This document shows, piece by piece, positions 7,055 through 14,905 of a DNA stretch of 64,000 bases. The stretch is from Prolixibacter denitrificans. Its GTDB lineage: Bacteria > Bacteroidota > Bacteroidia > Bacteroidales > Prolixibacteraceae. Every line of letters begins with the position of its first letter. The stretch's first letter is position 1. A program made the position numbers and the translations under genes. The stretch is taken from NCBI RefSeq assembly GCF_003014495.1, contig NZ_PYGC01000001.1, positions 792,426 to 856,425 on the forward strand, written 5' to 3'. The notes under the pieces are model-generated. The model worked only from the letters and a program-made list of their open reading frames with translations, searched no databases and had not been told where the DNA came from.

Positions 7055-8017
7055 ATGGCTGAAAACATTATCGAGCTGGTCGATCTGACCAAAAAATACG
7101 GATCGTTCACAGCCGTCAATCGTTTAAACCTTTCGGTGAAAAAGGGTGAGGTATTTGGCTTACTCGGGCCCAACGGCGCGGGAAAGTCGACTACCATCCT
7201 GATGATGCTGGGACTTACGGAGCCATTTTCCGGCTCGGTGAAAGTTTGTGGCATCAATTCCACCGAAAACCCGATTGAGGTGAAAAGGCGTGTCGGTTAC
7301 CTTCCGGAAGATGTGGGCTTCTACCCCGATCTGACCGGAATGGAGAACCTAAAATACATCGCCCGGCTGAACGGTATCCCGGAAAAAGACGTCGAAGCCA
7401 GGGCCAGGGAACTGTTAGCCCGCGTAGGTCTCGCCGAACAAGCCGAGAAGAAAACCGGGAAATATTCGCGCGGAATGAGGCAACGGCTCGGTTTGGCTGA
7501 AGTGCTCATCAAAACGCCCGAAGTCATCATCCTTGATGAGCCAACCTCAGGCATCGACCCGACCGGAATCCGCGAGTTCCTCGAGTTGATTGTCCAACTC
7601 AGCAAGGAAGAAGGTATCACGGTCTTGTTTTCTTCACACAATTTGCATCAGGTGCAGCAAGTTTGCGACCGGGTGGGATTGTTTGTCAGCGGTAAGCTGA
7701 TTGCCGAAGGGAACATTGAATCGCTTTCGCAGAAACTCTTTTCCACCGAATCGTTCGTTGTGGAGGCAGGCGTCAATTCTTCCGGAAAGGAAAACAACGG
7801 AAATGGTCTGGAAGAAATTCTGAAAGACATCGACGGAGTTACTTCGGTTTCGCAAAAAGATCATACGTTCTACGTGGGATGTTCCCGCGATGCCACGGCT
7901 GACATTGCCAGGGAAATTGTCTCATCGGGTTCCGAATTGGCTTTCTTGCGCAAGAAGGAATACGGCCTCGATGACATTTATAACCGCTATTTCGAAGGAG
8001 GTGAAGTTCATGAGTGA
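7055..8017 (+). CDS. ABC transporter ATP-binding protein
   Basis: A 320-residue ATPase that should power the adjacent permease. Walker A GPNGAGKS (38-45), signature SRGMRQ (138-143), Walker B VIILDE (157-162) followed by a D-loop, and the switch histidine in SSHNLHQ are all present. After the nucleotide-binding domain (about 1-230) there is a C-terminal extension of some 90 residues, as in drug/antibiotic-type exporter ATPases (CcmA family, COG1131). It is preceded by a near-perfect Shine-Dalgarno site, and its last eight bases overlap the permease start. The substrate is unknown. Confidence 0.93.
   Translation: MAENIIELVDLTKKYGSFTAVNRLNLSVKKGEVFGLLGPNGAGKSTTILMMLGLTEPFSGSVKVCGINSTENPIEVKRRVGYLPEDVGFYPDLTGMENLKYIARLNGIPEKDVEARARELLARVGLAEQAEKKTGKYSRGMRQRLGLAEVLIKTPEVIILDEPTSGIDPTGIREFLELIVQLSKEEGITVLFSSHNLHQVQQVCDRVGLFVSGKLIAEGNIESLSQKLFSTESFVVEAGVNSSGKENNGNGLEEILKDIDGVTSVSQKDHTFYVGCSRDATADIAREIVSSGSELAFLRKKEYGLDDIYNRYFEGGEVHE
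7995..8004 (+). promoter_or_regulatory. Shine-Dalgarno site of the ABC permease gene
   Basis: AAGGAGGTGA lies inside the end of the ATPase gene, five bases before the ATG at 8010. It fixes the permease start there rather than at the upstream in-frame ATG at 7890. Confidence 0.8.
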
Positions 8018-9038
8018 CATAGCAAAACAGATACAACAACCCAAAGAGCCGTGGCTCAGCAAACTGGGACTCACTCCCCGCAAAGATGTGGGCATGCATC
8101 CCTTCCGGGTGATTGTCGACAAAGAGATTTCGGACCTGGTGCGTAGCTGGCGTTTCAAAATTCTGATTGGCATCATCGTGCTAACGTGCCTCGGTTCGCT
8201 TTATACGGCTTTGACCAACATCGGTCACGCGGTGAAACCCGGCGATCCGGACAATGCGTTCTTCTTTCTGAAACTGTTCACCATTTCAGACGGAACGTTA
8301 CCGTCATTTTTCGTATTCATCAGCTTCCTTGGGCCGCTATTAGGTATCAGCCTTGGTTTTGATGCCATCAATTCGGAGCAGAACAGAGGAACATTGAGCC
8401 GCGTGATGGCACAGCCCATTCACCGCGACTACCTGATCAATGCCAAGTTCATGGCGTCGATAACGGTCATCAGCGTGATGTTCTTTGCTCTGGGTTTCCT
8501 CGTTATGGGCCTCGGACTGGTCATCATCGGCATTCCGCCTACGCCCGAAGAATTTCTGCGCATCGTATTCTTTATCGTACTCAGTATCTTCTACGTAGCC
8601 TTGTGGCTGAATCTGTCCATCCTGTTTTCGGTCCGGTTCCGGCAGGCAGCCACTTCCGCTTTGGCGGGAATTTCGGTTTGGCTCTTCTTCAGCATTTTCT
8701 ACAACCTGATTGTAAAGCTGATTGCCCGGGCGACCATGCCCCCCGAAATGGCACCGGAGCGCTACATCGTTGCTCACCGGAATTTTATACTGGATTTGAT
8801 GCGCCTCTCACCGAGCCAACTGTTCAGTGAAGCCACCACAACATTGCTAATGCCGTCGGTACGCAGCCTTGGACCGCTCACGATGGAGCAGGTACACGGA
8901 ACCATACCGAGCCCCCTTCCGTTGGGACAAAGTCTGCTGCTGGTATGGCCGCAGCTAACAGCCATTATCGCCATCACGGTAGTTTGTTTCGCTCTTTCGT
9001 ACGTTTTCTTTATGCGAAAAGAAATCCGTTCCAGATAG
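8010..9038 (+). CDS. ABC-2 type transporter permease
   Basis: A 342-residue inner-membrane protein with about six hydrophobic helices. The first follows a cytoplasmic N-terminal segment ([18 protein letters not shown]). Then comes the [17 protein letters not shown] motif region typical of COG1277 ABC-2 permeases (NosY-like), and a last helix before the basic end RKEIRSR. It overlaps the ATPase gene by eight bases and has its own strong Shine-Dalgarno site, so the two are translationally coupled. With the NEW3 protein it should form a three-part export or envelope-maintenance system. The terminator at 9085 ends the operon. Confidence 0.88.
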   Translation: MSDIAKQIQQPKEPWLSKLGLTPRKDVGMHPFRVIVDKEISDLVRSWRFKILIGIIVLTCLGSLYTALTNIGHAVKPGDPDNAFFFLKLFTISDGTLPSFFVFISFLGPLLGISLGFDAINSEQNRGTLSRVMAQPIHRDYLINAKFMASITVISVMFFALGFLVMGLGLVIIGIPPTPEEFLRIVFFIVLSIFYVALWLNLSILFSVRFRQAATSALAGISVWLFFSIFYNLIVKLIARATMPPEMAPERYIVAHRNFILDLMRLSPSQLFSEATTTLLMPSVRSLGPLTMEQVHGTIPSPLPLGQSLLLVWPQLTAIIAITVVCFALSYVFFMRKEIRSR

Positions 9039-9084
9039 TTAAACTCCGCTAGTGTCATCTTCCTGCCGGGAAGAAGATACGACC

Positions 9085-9128
9085 AAAGGCAAGTCGTCCG
9101 TTCGTTGATCGGACAGCTTGCCTTTTTT
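9085..9128 (+). terminator. terminator of the NEW3/ABC operon
   Basis: Stem AAAGGCAAG / CTTGCCTTT with an inner stem GTCCG / CGGAC, followed by a T-run, 46 bases after the permease stop. Confidence 0.85.
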
Positions 9129-9196
9129 ATTTCCCTGCGAAGTATCCATCACCAAGCATTTCCCCACTTTTTAACCGTGTAGCTGCACTAAATTTT

Positions 9197-9204
9197 TATC
9201 TTTG
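9197..9204 (+). promoter_or_regulatory. -7 promoter box of the GH92 gene
   Basis: TATCTTTG matches TAnnTTTG, 26 bases before the GTG start. The -33 region is only weakly T-rich. Confidence 0.6.
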
Positions 9205-9230
9205 AAAGCGTAACCAAATTTCAGAGAATC

Positions 9231-11534
9231 GTGAAGAAAATTATTCTAAGTATGCTGCTGGCTGCAGGTTTGCTTGGGCAAACTACAGTCAGTAAGGCAC
9301 AAGATGTGCCCCTGGGCGAAAACCTGGTCAAATATGTCAATCCGTTGCTGGGAACCGAATCGGATTTCTCGTTGTCGAACGGAAACACCTATCCGGCCAT
9401 TGCCCTGCCATGGGGAATGAATTTCTGGACGCCGCAAACCGGAAAAATGGGCGACGGCTGGGGCTACACGTACCAGGCCAAGAAAATCCGGGGTTTTAAA
9501 CAAACCCATCAACCCAGTCCGTGGATTAACGATTACGCGGCTTTCTCCATCTTTCCGGAAACGGGAAAAGTGATCATCGACGGAGCCAAGCGTGCATCGT
9601 GGTATTCGCACAAGGCGGAAATTTCCCGCCCCGATTACTACCGCGCTTACCTGGCCGACTACGATGTCGTCACCGAAATCACACCCACCGACCGGGCTGC
9701 CCGTTTTCGTTTTACGTTCCCGCAATCCGACTCGTCACGCGTGCTGATTGACGCTTTCAACATGGGTTCGATGGTGAAAATTATTCCGCAGGAGCGGAAA
9801 ATTATCGGCTATTGCCGGAATAACCACGGTGGCGTACCGGACAATTTCCACAACTATTTTGTCATTTATTTCGACAAACCTTTTACGGTCGCCGGAACCT
9901 GGAAAGACAGCCTGAAGCTTTCGCCAGGATCGACTGAAGCCGAAGGGGAACATGTAGGCGCAGTTATTACGTTCAAAACGGAAAAAGGCGAGCAAGTCAA
10001 TGCGAAAGTAGCTTCGAGCTTCATCAGCCCGGAACAGGCCGAGCTGAACCTGCAGAGGGAAATTGGGAACGACTCCTTCGATCAGGTGAAGGAGAAAGCC
10101 TACCAGGCATGGAACAAACAATTGAACCGCATCCGCGTGGAAGGCGGAACGGTTGACCAATACCGCACGTTCTACACTGCGCTGTACCGCACCATGCTCT
10201 TCCCGCGCAAGTTCTTCGAGCTGAATGCCAACAACGAGATTGTGCACTACAGTCCGTATAACGGGAAGGTGGAAAAAGGCTATATGTTTACCGACAACGG
10301 ATTCTGGGATACCTTCCGGGCCGTTTTCCCATTCTTCACCCTGATGTTCCCGGAACATGATTCACAGGTGATGCAGGGGCTGGTCAACACGTACAAAGAG
10401 AGTGGCTGGTTGCCCGAATGGGCCAGTCCGGGACACCGTGACTGTATGATTGGTTCCAACTCGGCTTCCATCATTGCTGATGCTTACATGAAGGGAATTC
10501 GCGGATTCGACATCCATACGCTGTACGACGCCATCCTGAAAAACACGAAAGGCGTCGGACCGGTGCATTCGGTTGGCCGTTACGGAGCCGATTACTACAA
10601 CAAGCTGGGCTATATTCCTTACAATGTTGGTATTAATGAAAATGCCGCCCGCACACTGGAATATGCTTACGACGACTGGTGTATCTGGCGTTTGGCCAAT
10701 GCGCTCGACCGTCCGAAGAAAGAGATTAAGCTATTCGCTCAACGGGCAATGAATTACAAAAACGTATTCGACCCGTCGGTAGATTTCATGCGGGGCCGGA
10801 ATGAAGACGGAACATTCCAGTCGCCTTTCCGTCCCGACAAATGGGGAGACGCCTTTACCGAAGGATGTAGCTGGCATTATACCTGGTCCGTATTTCAAGA
10901 CCCGGCTGGCTTGGCGAAGCTTTTCGGTAATAGGGAAAAAATGGCCAAGCGTTTGGATGAAGTTTTCACAACCCGCCCCACGTTCGATGATTCGTATTAT
11001 GGCATTCAGATTCACGAAATCACCGAGATGCTGATTGCCAACATGGGACAGTATGCACACGGAAATCAACCCATCCAGCATGCTATTTACCTGTACAATT
11101 ACCTGGGGCAACCCTGGAAAGCACAAATGCATGTACGCGATGTAATGGACAAACTTTACACGCCTAATCCCGACGGTTTGTGCGGTGATGAAGACAACGG
11201 ACAGACTTCGGCATGGTACGTATTTTCAGCAATGGGATTCTATCCGGTGGCGCCCGGAAGTAACCAATATGTACTCGGTTCCCCGCTCTTTAAGAAGATA
11301 ACCCTGAAACTGGAGAACGGGAATACCTTCACGGTAGTAGCTGATAACAACAGCCACAAAAACGTGTATATCGAGAAAGCATTGCTGAATGGTCAAACGT
11401 ACGACAAGAACTATCTGACACACGAAGCCATTGAAAAAGGCGGGGAAATCAAGTTTGAGATGGGAAATCAGCCCAATAAAACACGGGGAACACAACCCGA
11501 TTCGTTTCCTTACTCCTTTTCCGATAAGAAATAA
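9231..11534 (+). CDS. GH92 family alpha-1,2-mannosidase-like glycoside hydrolase
   Basis: A 767-residue secreted exo-acting alpha-mannosidase of family GH92, which usually removes terminal mannose from N-glycan-like or yeast mannan substrates in a calcium-dependent reaction. The GTG start at 9231 gives a signal peptide (about 1-23, ending KAQ). Family landmarks are VNPLLGTES near the N terminus, THQPSPWINDY, EGCSWHYTW (about 543-551), and the highly conserved GDEDNGQTSAWYVFSAMGFY near residue 650-670. Length and motif order are complete. It has no SusCD neighbours and is transcribed alone between two terminators, so it is not part of a visible utilisation locus. Exact linkage specificity is not determinable. 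Confidence 0.93.
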   Translation: MKKIILSMLLAAGLLGQTTVSKAQDVPLGENLVKYVNPLLGTESDFSLSNGNTYPAIALPWGMNFWTPQTGKMGDGWGYTYQAKKIRGFKQTHQPSPWINDYAAFSIFPETGKVIIDGAKRASWYSHKAEISRPDYYRAYLADYDVVTEITPTDRAARFRFTFPQSDSSRVLIDAFNMGSMVKIIPQERKIIGYCRNNHGGVPDNFHNYFVIYFDKPFTVAGTWKDSLKLSPGSTEAEGEHVGAVITFKTEKGEQVNAKVASSFISPEQAELNLQREIGNDSFDQVKEKAYQAWNKQLNRIRVEGGTVDQYRTFYTALYRTMLFPRKFFELNANNEIVHYSPYNGKVEKGYMFTDNGFWDTFRAVFPFFTLMFPEHDSQVMQGLVNTYKESGWLPEWASPGHRDCMIGSNSASIIADAYMKGIRGFDIHTLYDAILKNTKGVGPVHSVGRYGADYYNKLGYIPYNVGINENAARTLEYAYDDWCIWRLANALDRPKKEIKLFAQRAMNYKNVFDPSVDFMRGRNEDGTFQSPFRPDKWGDAFTEGCSWHYTWSVFQDPAGLAKLFGNREKMAKRLDEVFTTRPTFDDSYYGIQIHEITEMLIANMGQYAHGNQPIQHAIYLYNYLGQPWKAQMHVRDVMDKLYTPNPDGLCGDEDNGQTSAWYVFSAMGFYPVAPGSNQYVLGSPLFKKITLKLENGNTFTVVADNNSHKNVYIEKALLNGQTYDKNYLTHEAIEKGGEIKFEMGNQPNKTRGTQPDSFPYSFSDKK

Positions 11535-11557
11535 AATCTGACTTCAGAAAAAAAGAA

Positions 11558-11588
11558 AAGAGGATGCCGTAACTGACATCCTCTTTTT
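11558..11588. terminator. bidirectional terminator between GH92 and queA
   Basis: Nine-bp stem AAGAGGATG / CATCCTCTT with T-rich flanks on both strands, between convergent genes. Confidence 0.85.
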
Positions 11589-11613
11589 ATTTGTTTTTAA
11601 GCTTATATTTCGA

Positions 11614-12663
11614 TCAAATGATCAACATGGCATCTCCGTAGGTTCCGAAGCGATATTTCTCTTTAATGGCTACCTGGTAAGCATTCATCACCTTATCGTA
11701 CCCGCCAAAAGCAGCTACCATCATCAACAAGGTAGAAAGCGGTAGATGGAAATTGGAAACCATTGAATCGGCCACGCTGAATTCGTAAGGCGGGAAGATG
11801 AACTTGTTGGTCCAGCCCTCATACGGCTTCAGGGTACCCATCGTTGAAACCGAACTTTCGAGTGTCCGCATCACGGTCGTACCTACTGCGCAAACCCGAT
11901 GCTTCGACTTCTTGGCACCATTCACCTGCTTGGCCGCTTTATCGTTGATCCAGATTTGCTCTGAATCCATTTTATGCTTGGTCAAATCTTCCACATCGAC
12001 GCTACGGAAGTTACCAAGTCCCACGTGTAATGTAATCTCAGCAAAATCGACGCCTTTAATCTCCAAACGCTTCAGCAATTCACGACTGAAGTGCAGACCA
12101 GCGGTCGGTGCCGCAACAGCTCCTTCATGCTTGGCAAAAATAGTTTGATAACGTTCGGCATCCGACTCTTCAACCGGCCGATCGATGAATTTGGGCAACG
12201 GTGTTTCACCCAAGCTGTAAAGAGTCTTTTTGAATTCTTCGTACGGACCGTCGTACAGAAAGCGGAGTGTACGTCCGCGGGAAGTGGTATTGTCGATTAC
12301 TTCGGCAACCAACAGGTCGTCATCGCCAAAATACAATTTGTTTCCAATACGGATTTTACGCGCCGGATCAACCAGCACATCCCATAACCGCTGCTCGCGA
12401 TTCAGCTCGCGAAGCAGGAATACCTCGATTTGCGCGCCTGTCTTCTCTTTATTACCATACAACCTTGCCGGGAAAACCTTGGTATTGTTGAATACCATCA
12501 CATCCTCATCATCGAAATAGTCGATAATATCTTTGAAGGTTTTATGCTCGATCTCTCCGGTTTCACGATGCAAAACCATCATCCGCGATTCATCACGGTT
12601 TTGTGCCGGATGCAAAGCAATGAGATTTTCAGGAAGATTGTACTTAAACTTTGATAACTTCAT
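11614..12663 (-). CDS. queA: S-adenosylmethionine:tRNA ribosyltransferase-isomerase
   Basis: A 349-residue enzyme that transfers and isomerises the ribosyl part of SAM onto 7-aminomethyl-7-deazaguanine in tRNA, giving epoxyqueuosine in the queuosine pathway. Conserved segments are the N-terminal [26 protein letters not shown] (about 58-68), the hallmark [10 protein letters not shown] (near residue 180), and [19 protein letters not shown] near the C terminus. Full length for the family. It lies 39 bases downstream of truB on the same strand and probably shares its transcript, an arrangement common in Bacteroidota. Confidence 0.96.
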   Translation of the reverse strand: MKLSKFKYNLPENLIALHPAQNRDESRMMVLHRETGEIEHKTFKDIIDYFDDEDVMVFNNTKVFPARLYGNKEKTGAQIEVFLLRELNREQRLWDVLVDPARKIRIGNKLYFGDDDLLVAEVIDNTTSRGRTLRFLYDGPYEEFKKTLYSLGETPLPKFIDRPVEESDAERYQTIFAKHEGAVAAPTAGLHFSRELLKRLEIKGVDFAEITLHVGLGNFRSVDVEDLTKHKMDSEQIWINDKAAKQVNGAKKSKHRVCAVGTTVMRTLESSVSTMGTLKPYEGWTNKFIFPPYEFSVADSMVSNFHLPLSTLLMMVAAFGGYDKVMNAYQVAIKEKYRFGTYGDAMLII

Positions 12664-12702
12664 AGAAGATTACAATTTATGTGGAATTTGATGAACCTTT
12701 TT

Positions 12703-13428
12703 CTATTTCGACTCCTCAGCAATCGTTATTTCTTTCAACGATTCGAGAAATTCTTCAATTTGTTGCGCGTTTTCCAGCGTGAAATCCCCCACGCGGGTTC
12801 GTTGTAAGCCTATCAGGTAAGCTCCGCTGTTCAATGCCTGACCAATATCCCTTGCCAGCGCCCTGATGTAGGTGCCTTTTCCGCATACAATGCGAAGTTT
12901 GGCTTCGGTCTCAGCAAACTGCAGTACCTCGATCTCTTTTACAACAAGAATTTTCGGTTTCAGTTCAACTGATTTTCCTTTTCTCGCCAGATCGTAAGCC
13001 CGCTGACCCTCAACTTTTACTGCTGAATATTCAGGTGGAACCTGCTCGATAGTTCCAATAAATTTCTGTACGGTTTCCCGGAATAATTCTTCCGTAATGT
13101 GCCCGGTTTCGAAGGTGGCATCTTCCTTCGTTTCCAAATCGAACGAAGGAGTGGTAGCTCCCAGTTTCAGCGTTGCAATGTATTCCTTCTCTCCCGCCTG
13201 AAGTTCTTCAATTTTTTTGGTTGCCTTTCCGGTACACAGCACCATAATGCCCGTTGCCATGGGATCAAGCGTTCCGGCATGTCCTACTTTCAACTTCTTT
13301 ATACGCATTTTCCGGCAAAGGTTATTCCTTACTTTCTGCACCAAATCGAATGAGGTCCACTCGAGTGGTTTATCGAAAACAAGAATTTCTCCTCCCTTAA
13401 AATCAAATACTTTCGCCTCTTCAGCCAT
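12703..13428 (-). CDS. truB: tRNA pseudouridine-55 synthase
   Basis: A 241-residue enzyme that converts U55 of the tRNA T loop to pseudouridine. The catalytic motif GHAGTLDPMATG (49-60) contains the nucleophile Asp55. KPLEWTSFD upstream and VRCGKGTYIR-like VCGKGTYIRALARDIG downstream are typical TruB features. The protein lacks a long C-terminal PUA extension, as in other Bacteroidota TruB. It is upstream of queA. In many Bacteroidota uppP and DUF3098 immediately precede truB; here a 280-base gap with a terminator separates truB from DUF3098 and no uppP is present. Confidence 0.96.
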   Translation of the reverse strand: MAEEAKVFDFKGGEILVFDKPLEWTSFDLVQKVRNNLCRKMRIKKLKVGHAGTLDPMATGIMVLCTGKATKKIEELQAGEKEYIATLKLGATTPSFDLETKEDATFETGHITEELFRETVQKFIGTIEQVPPEYSAVKVEGQRAYDLARKGKSVELKPKILVVKEIEVLQFAETEAKLRIVCGKGTYIRALARDIGQALNSGAYLIGLQRTRVGDFTLENAQQIEEFLESLKEITIAEESK

Positions 13429-13654
13429 GTTCGGTTTACTTCACAAAAATGCCGGAGTTAACAATAATTTACTGAATATCAGCCGACAAAAATAGCAATT
13501 ATCTCAAAGACTGCACAATTGCGTGCAAAATAATGGTCATAAATGCTATATCCGTATTGCCTCAATACGCCTTTTCAGCGCCTATGTACCATGACAAAAC
13601 ATCCGGCAACTCCCGCTTCACTCAAGTGCTTTCGGGATATTTACCGGAACCAGA

Positions 13655-13697
13655 TAAGAAAGGCAGAAACGAGGATTACACTCTTCGTCTCTGCCTT
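13655..13697 (-). terminator. terminator of the YfhO-ftsX-DUF3098 operon
   Basis: A 15-bp stem with one mismatch (13660-13674 with 13683-13697), built on AAGGCAGA / TCTGCCTT, with a T-rich tract following on the minus strand. It closes the upstream unit before truB. Confidence 0.7.
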
Positions 13698-13708
13698 AAA
13701 AAATATGA

Positions 13709-13972
13709 TTAAGCCTCTTCTTCGGATTTCGTCTTCTTCATGATGGCGTAGATTTCAAAAAGAAACCCAAAGAGCACCACCATAGGAGCGAGTGTTATCC
13801 GGCGAAAGCTGAATATTTGGTCGGGATTGAACACATCGGGGCTGTCGCTTTTCCCACCTACCATCAGGATAAATCCTACCACGATGATCAGAAAACCAAC
13901 AACGAGTAAACGGTAGTTTTGTCGCCCCAACGCGAATCCCTGATCCTTTAATTTTTCCGAATTTTTGGCCAT
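13709..13972 (-). CDS. DUF3098 family membrane protein
   Basis: An 87-residue protein with two hydrophobic helices (about 23-40 LLVVGFLIIVVGFILMVGG and 60-78 LAPMVVLFGFLFEIYAIM) separated by a short loop SDSPDVFNPDQIFSFRR. It matches DUF3098, a Bacteroidota family nearly always encoded beside ftsX. Function is unknown. The genomic link suggests a role with FtsX at the division site or envelope. It follows ftsX by 33 bases and ends just before a terminator. Confidence 0.88.
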   Translation of the reverse strand: MAKNSEKLKDQGFALGRQNYRLLVVGFLIIVVGFILMVGGKSDSPDVFNPDQIFSFRRITLAPMVVLFGFLFEIYAIMKKTKSEEEA

Positions 13973-14005
13973 TGTATCGAATTTTACTAAAAGGCAAAAG
14001 TAATA

Positions 14006-14884
14006 TCAATAAAAAAGTTCATCAAATTTCAACCGCAAAAATTTGTTAACGGCAAAGAAAGTCGATATCCCCGAAATCAGGATACCCAGCACGAATACTA
14101 ACCCCAACAGGATGCCCATGGTTTCCATATTCTGAAAATTAATCACCGCTTTTAATTCTTTCTGGTAAGAAAAAACCAAACCTAAAAGCATGATGGAGGC
14201 AATAATAGCTCCGTAAATGCCGTGCAATACCCCTTTCGACATAAAGGGCCTTCGGATAAATCCGCGCGTGGCCCCGATAAGTTGCATGGTATTAATGAGG
14301 AAGCGTCGGGAATAAATTGACAACCGGATGGCATTGTTGATGAGTGCAATGAAAATCACCAACATCAACAGACTGAGCACAGCCAGTATGACACTTAGCT
14401 TATTCACATTTCGATTGAGTTGCCGTACCAAATTTCGCTGGTAATGCACCTCTTTCACTTCGGGATATTCGAGAAATTTCTTTTCGAGCAGTGCCAGACT
14501 ATCGGGATTGGCATAACTGGCGTACACCTTTACATCGATAGAAGAAAGCAGCGGGTTGTAACCCAGAAAATCGACAAAGTCTTCGCCCAACTCCTTTTTC
14601 AGCTCCTTTGCTGCAGTGGCTTTATCCACAAAACGCGTTGATTTGATGTAGTCGGTCGCATCGAGTTTCTTCTGCAAACGAATTACGTCTACGTCCCGGG
14701 CGTTGTCATTCAAAATCAGGGTTACCCCGATATTTTCCTTCACGTAGTCGGACAGCCGCTTGGCATTCAGCAGAAGCAACCCCATCAGTCCAAACAAAAA
14801 CAGGACCATGGAAATACTCAACGTTGTAGTGAAATACGAACTAAATAATCGTCGTTTCAGTCTTCTGGGCTTTCTCTTTGACAT
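14006..14884 (-). CDS. ftsX: cell-division protein FtsX (ABC permease-like)
   Basis: A 292-residue membrane protein of the FtsX family, which with the ATPase FtsE regulates septal peptidoglycan hydrolysis. It shows the family layout: a basic cytoplasmic N terminus (KRKPRRLKRR), TM1 (about 20-40), an extracytoplasmic domain of roughly 120 residues, then three helices including SVILAVLSLLMLVIFIALI and a C-terminal GILLGLVFVLGILISG. INTMQLIGATRGFIRRPF is the conserved loop segment. ftsE is not in the window, as is usual for Bacteroidota. It lies 21 bases after a YfhO-like gene and before DUF3098. Confidence 0.92.
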   Translation of the reverse strand: MSKRKPRRLKRRLFSSYFTTTLSISMVLFLFGLMGLLLLNAKRLSDYVKENIGVTLILNDNARDVDVIRLQKKLDATDYIKSTRFVDKATAAKELKKELGEDFVDFLGYNPLLSSIDVKVYASYANPDSLALLEKKFLEYPEVKEVHYQRNLVRQLNRNVNKLSVILAVLSLLMLVIFIALINNAIRLSIYSRRFLINTMQLIGATRGFIRRPFMSKGVLHGIYGAIIASIMLLGLVFSYQKELKAVINFQNMETMGILLGLVFVLGILISGISTFFAVNKFLRLKFDELFY

Positions 14885-14905
14885 ATGTTATCCCTCTGCT
14901 CGAAT

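Noticed and set aside
9735..10358. Long antisense frame within GH92
   Set aside because: It mirrors the codon pattern of a clear GH92 gene on the other strand and has no start signal or homology.
13543..13743. Possible small plus-strand gene in the gap between truB and DUF3098
   Set aside because: It overlaps the terminator and the end of DUF3098, with no ribosome site or recognisable sequence.
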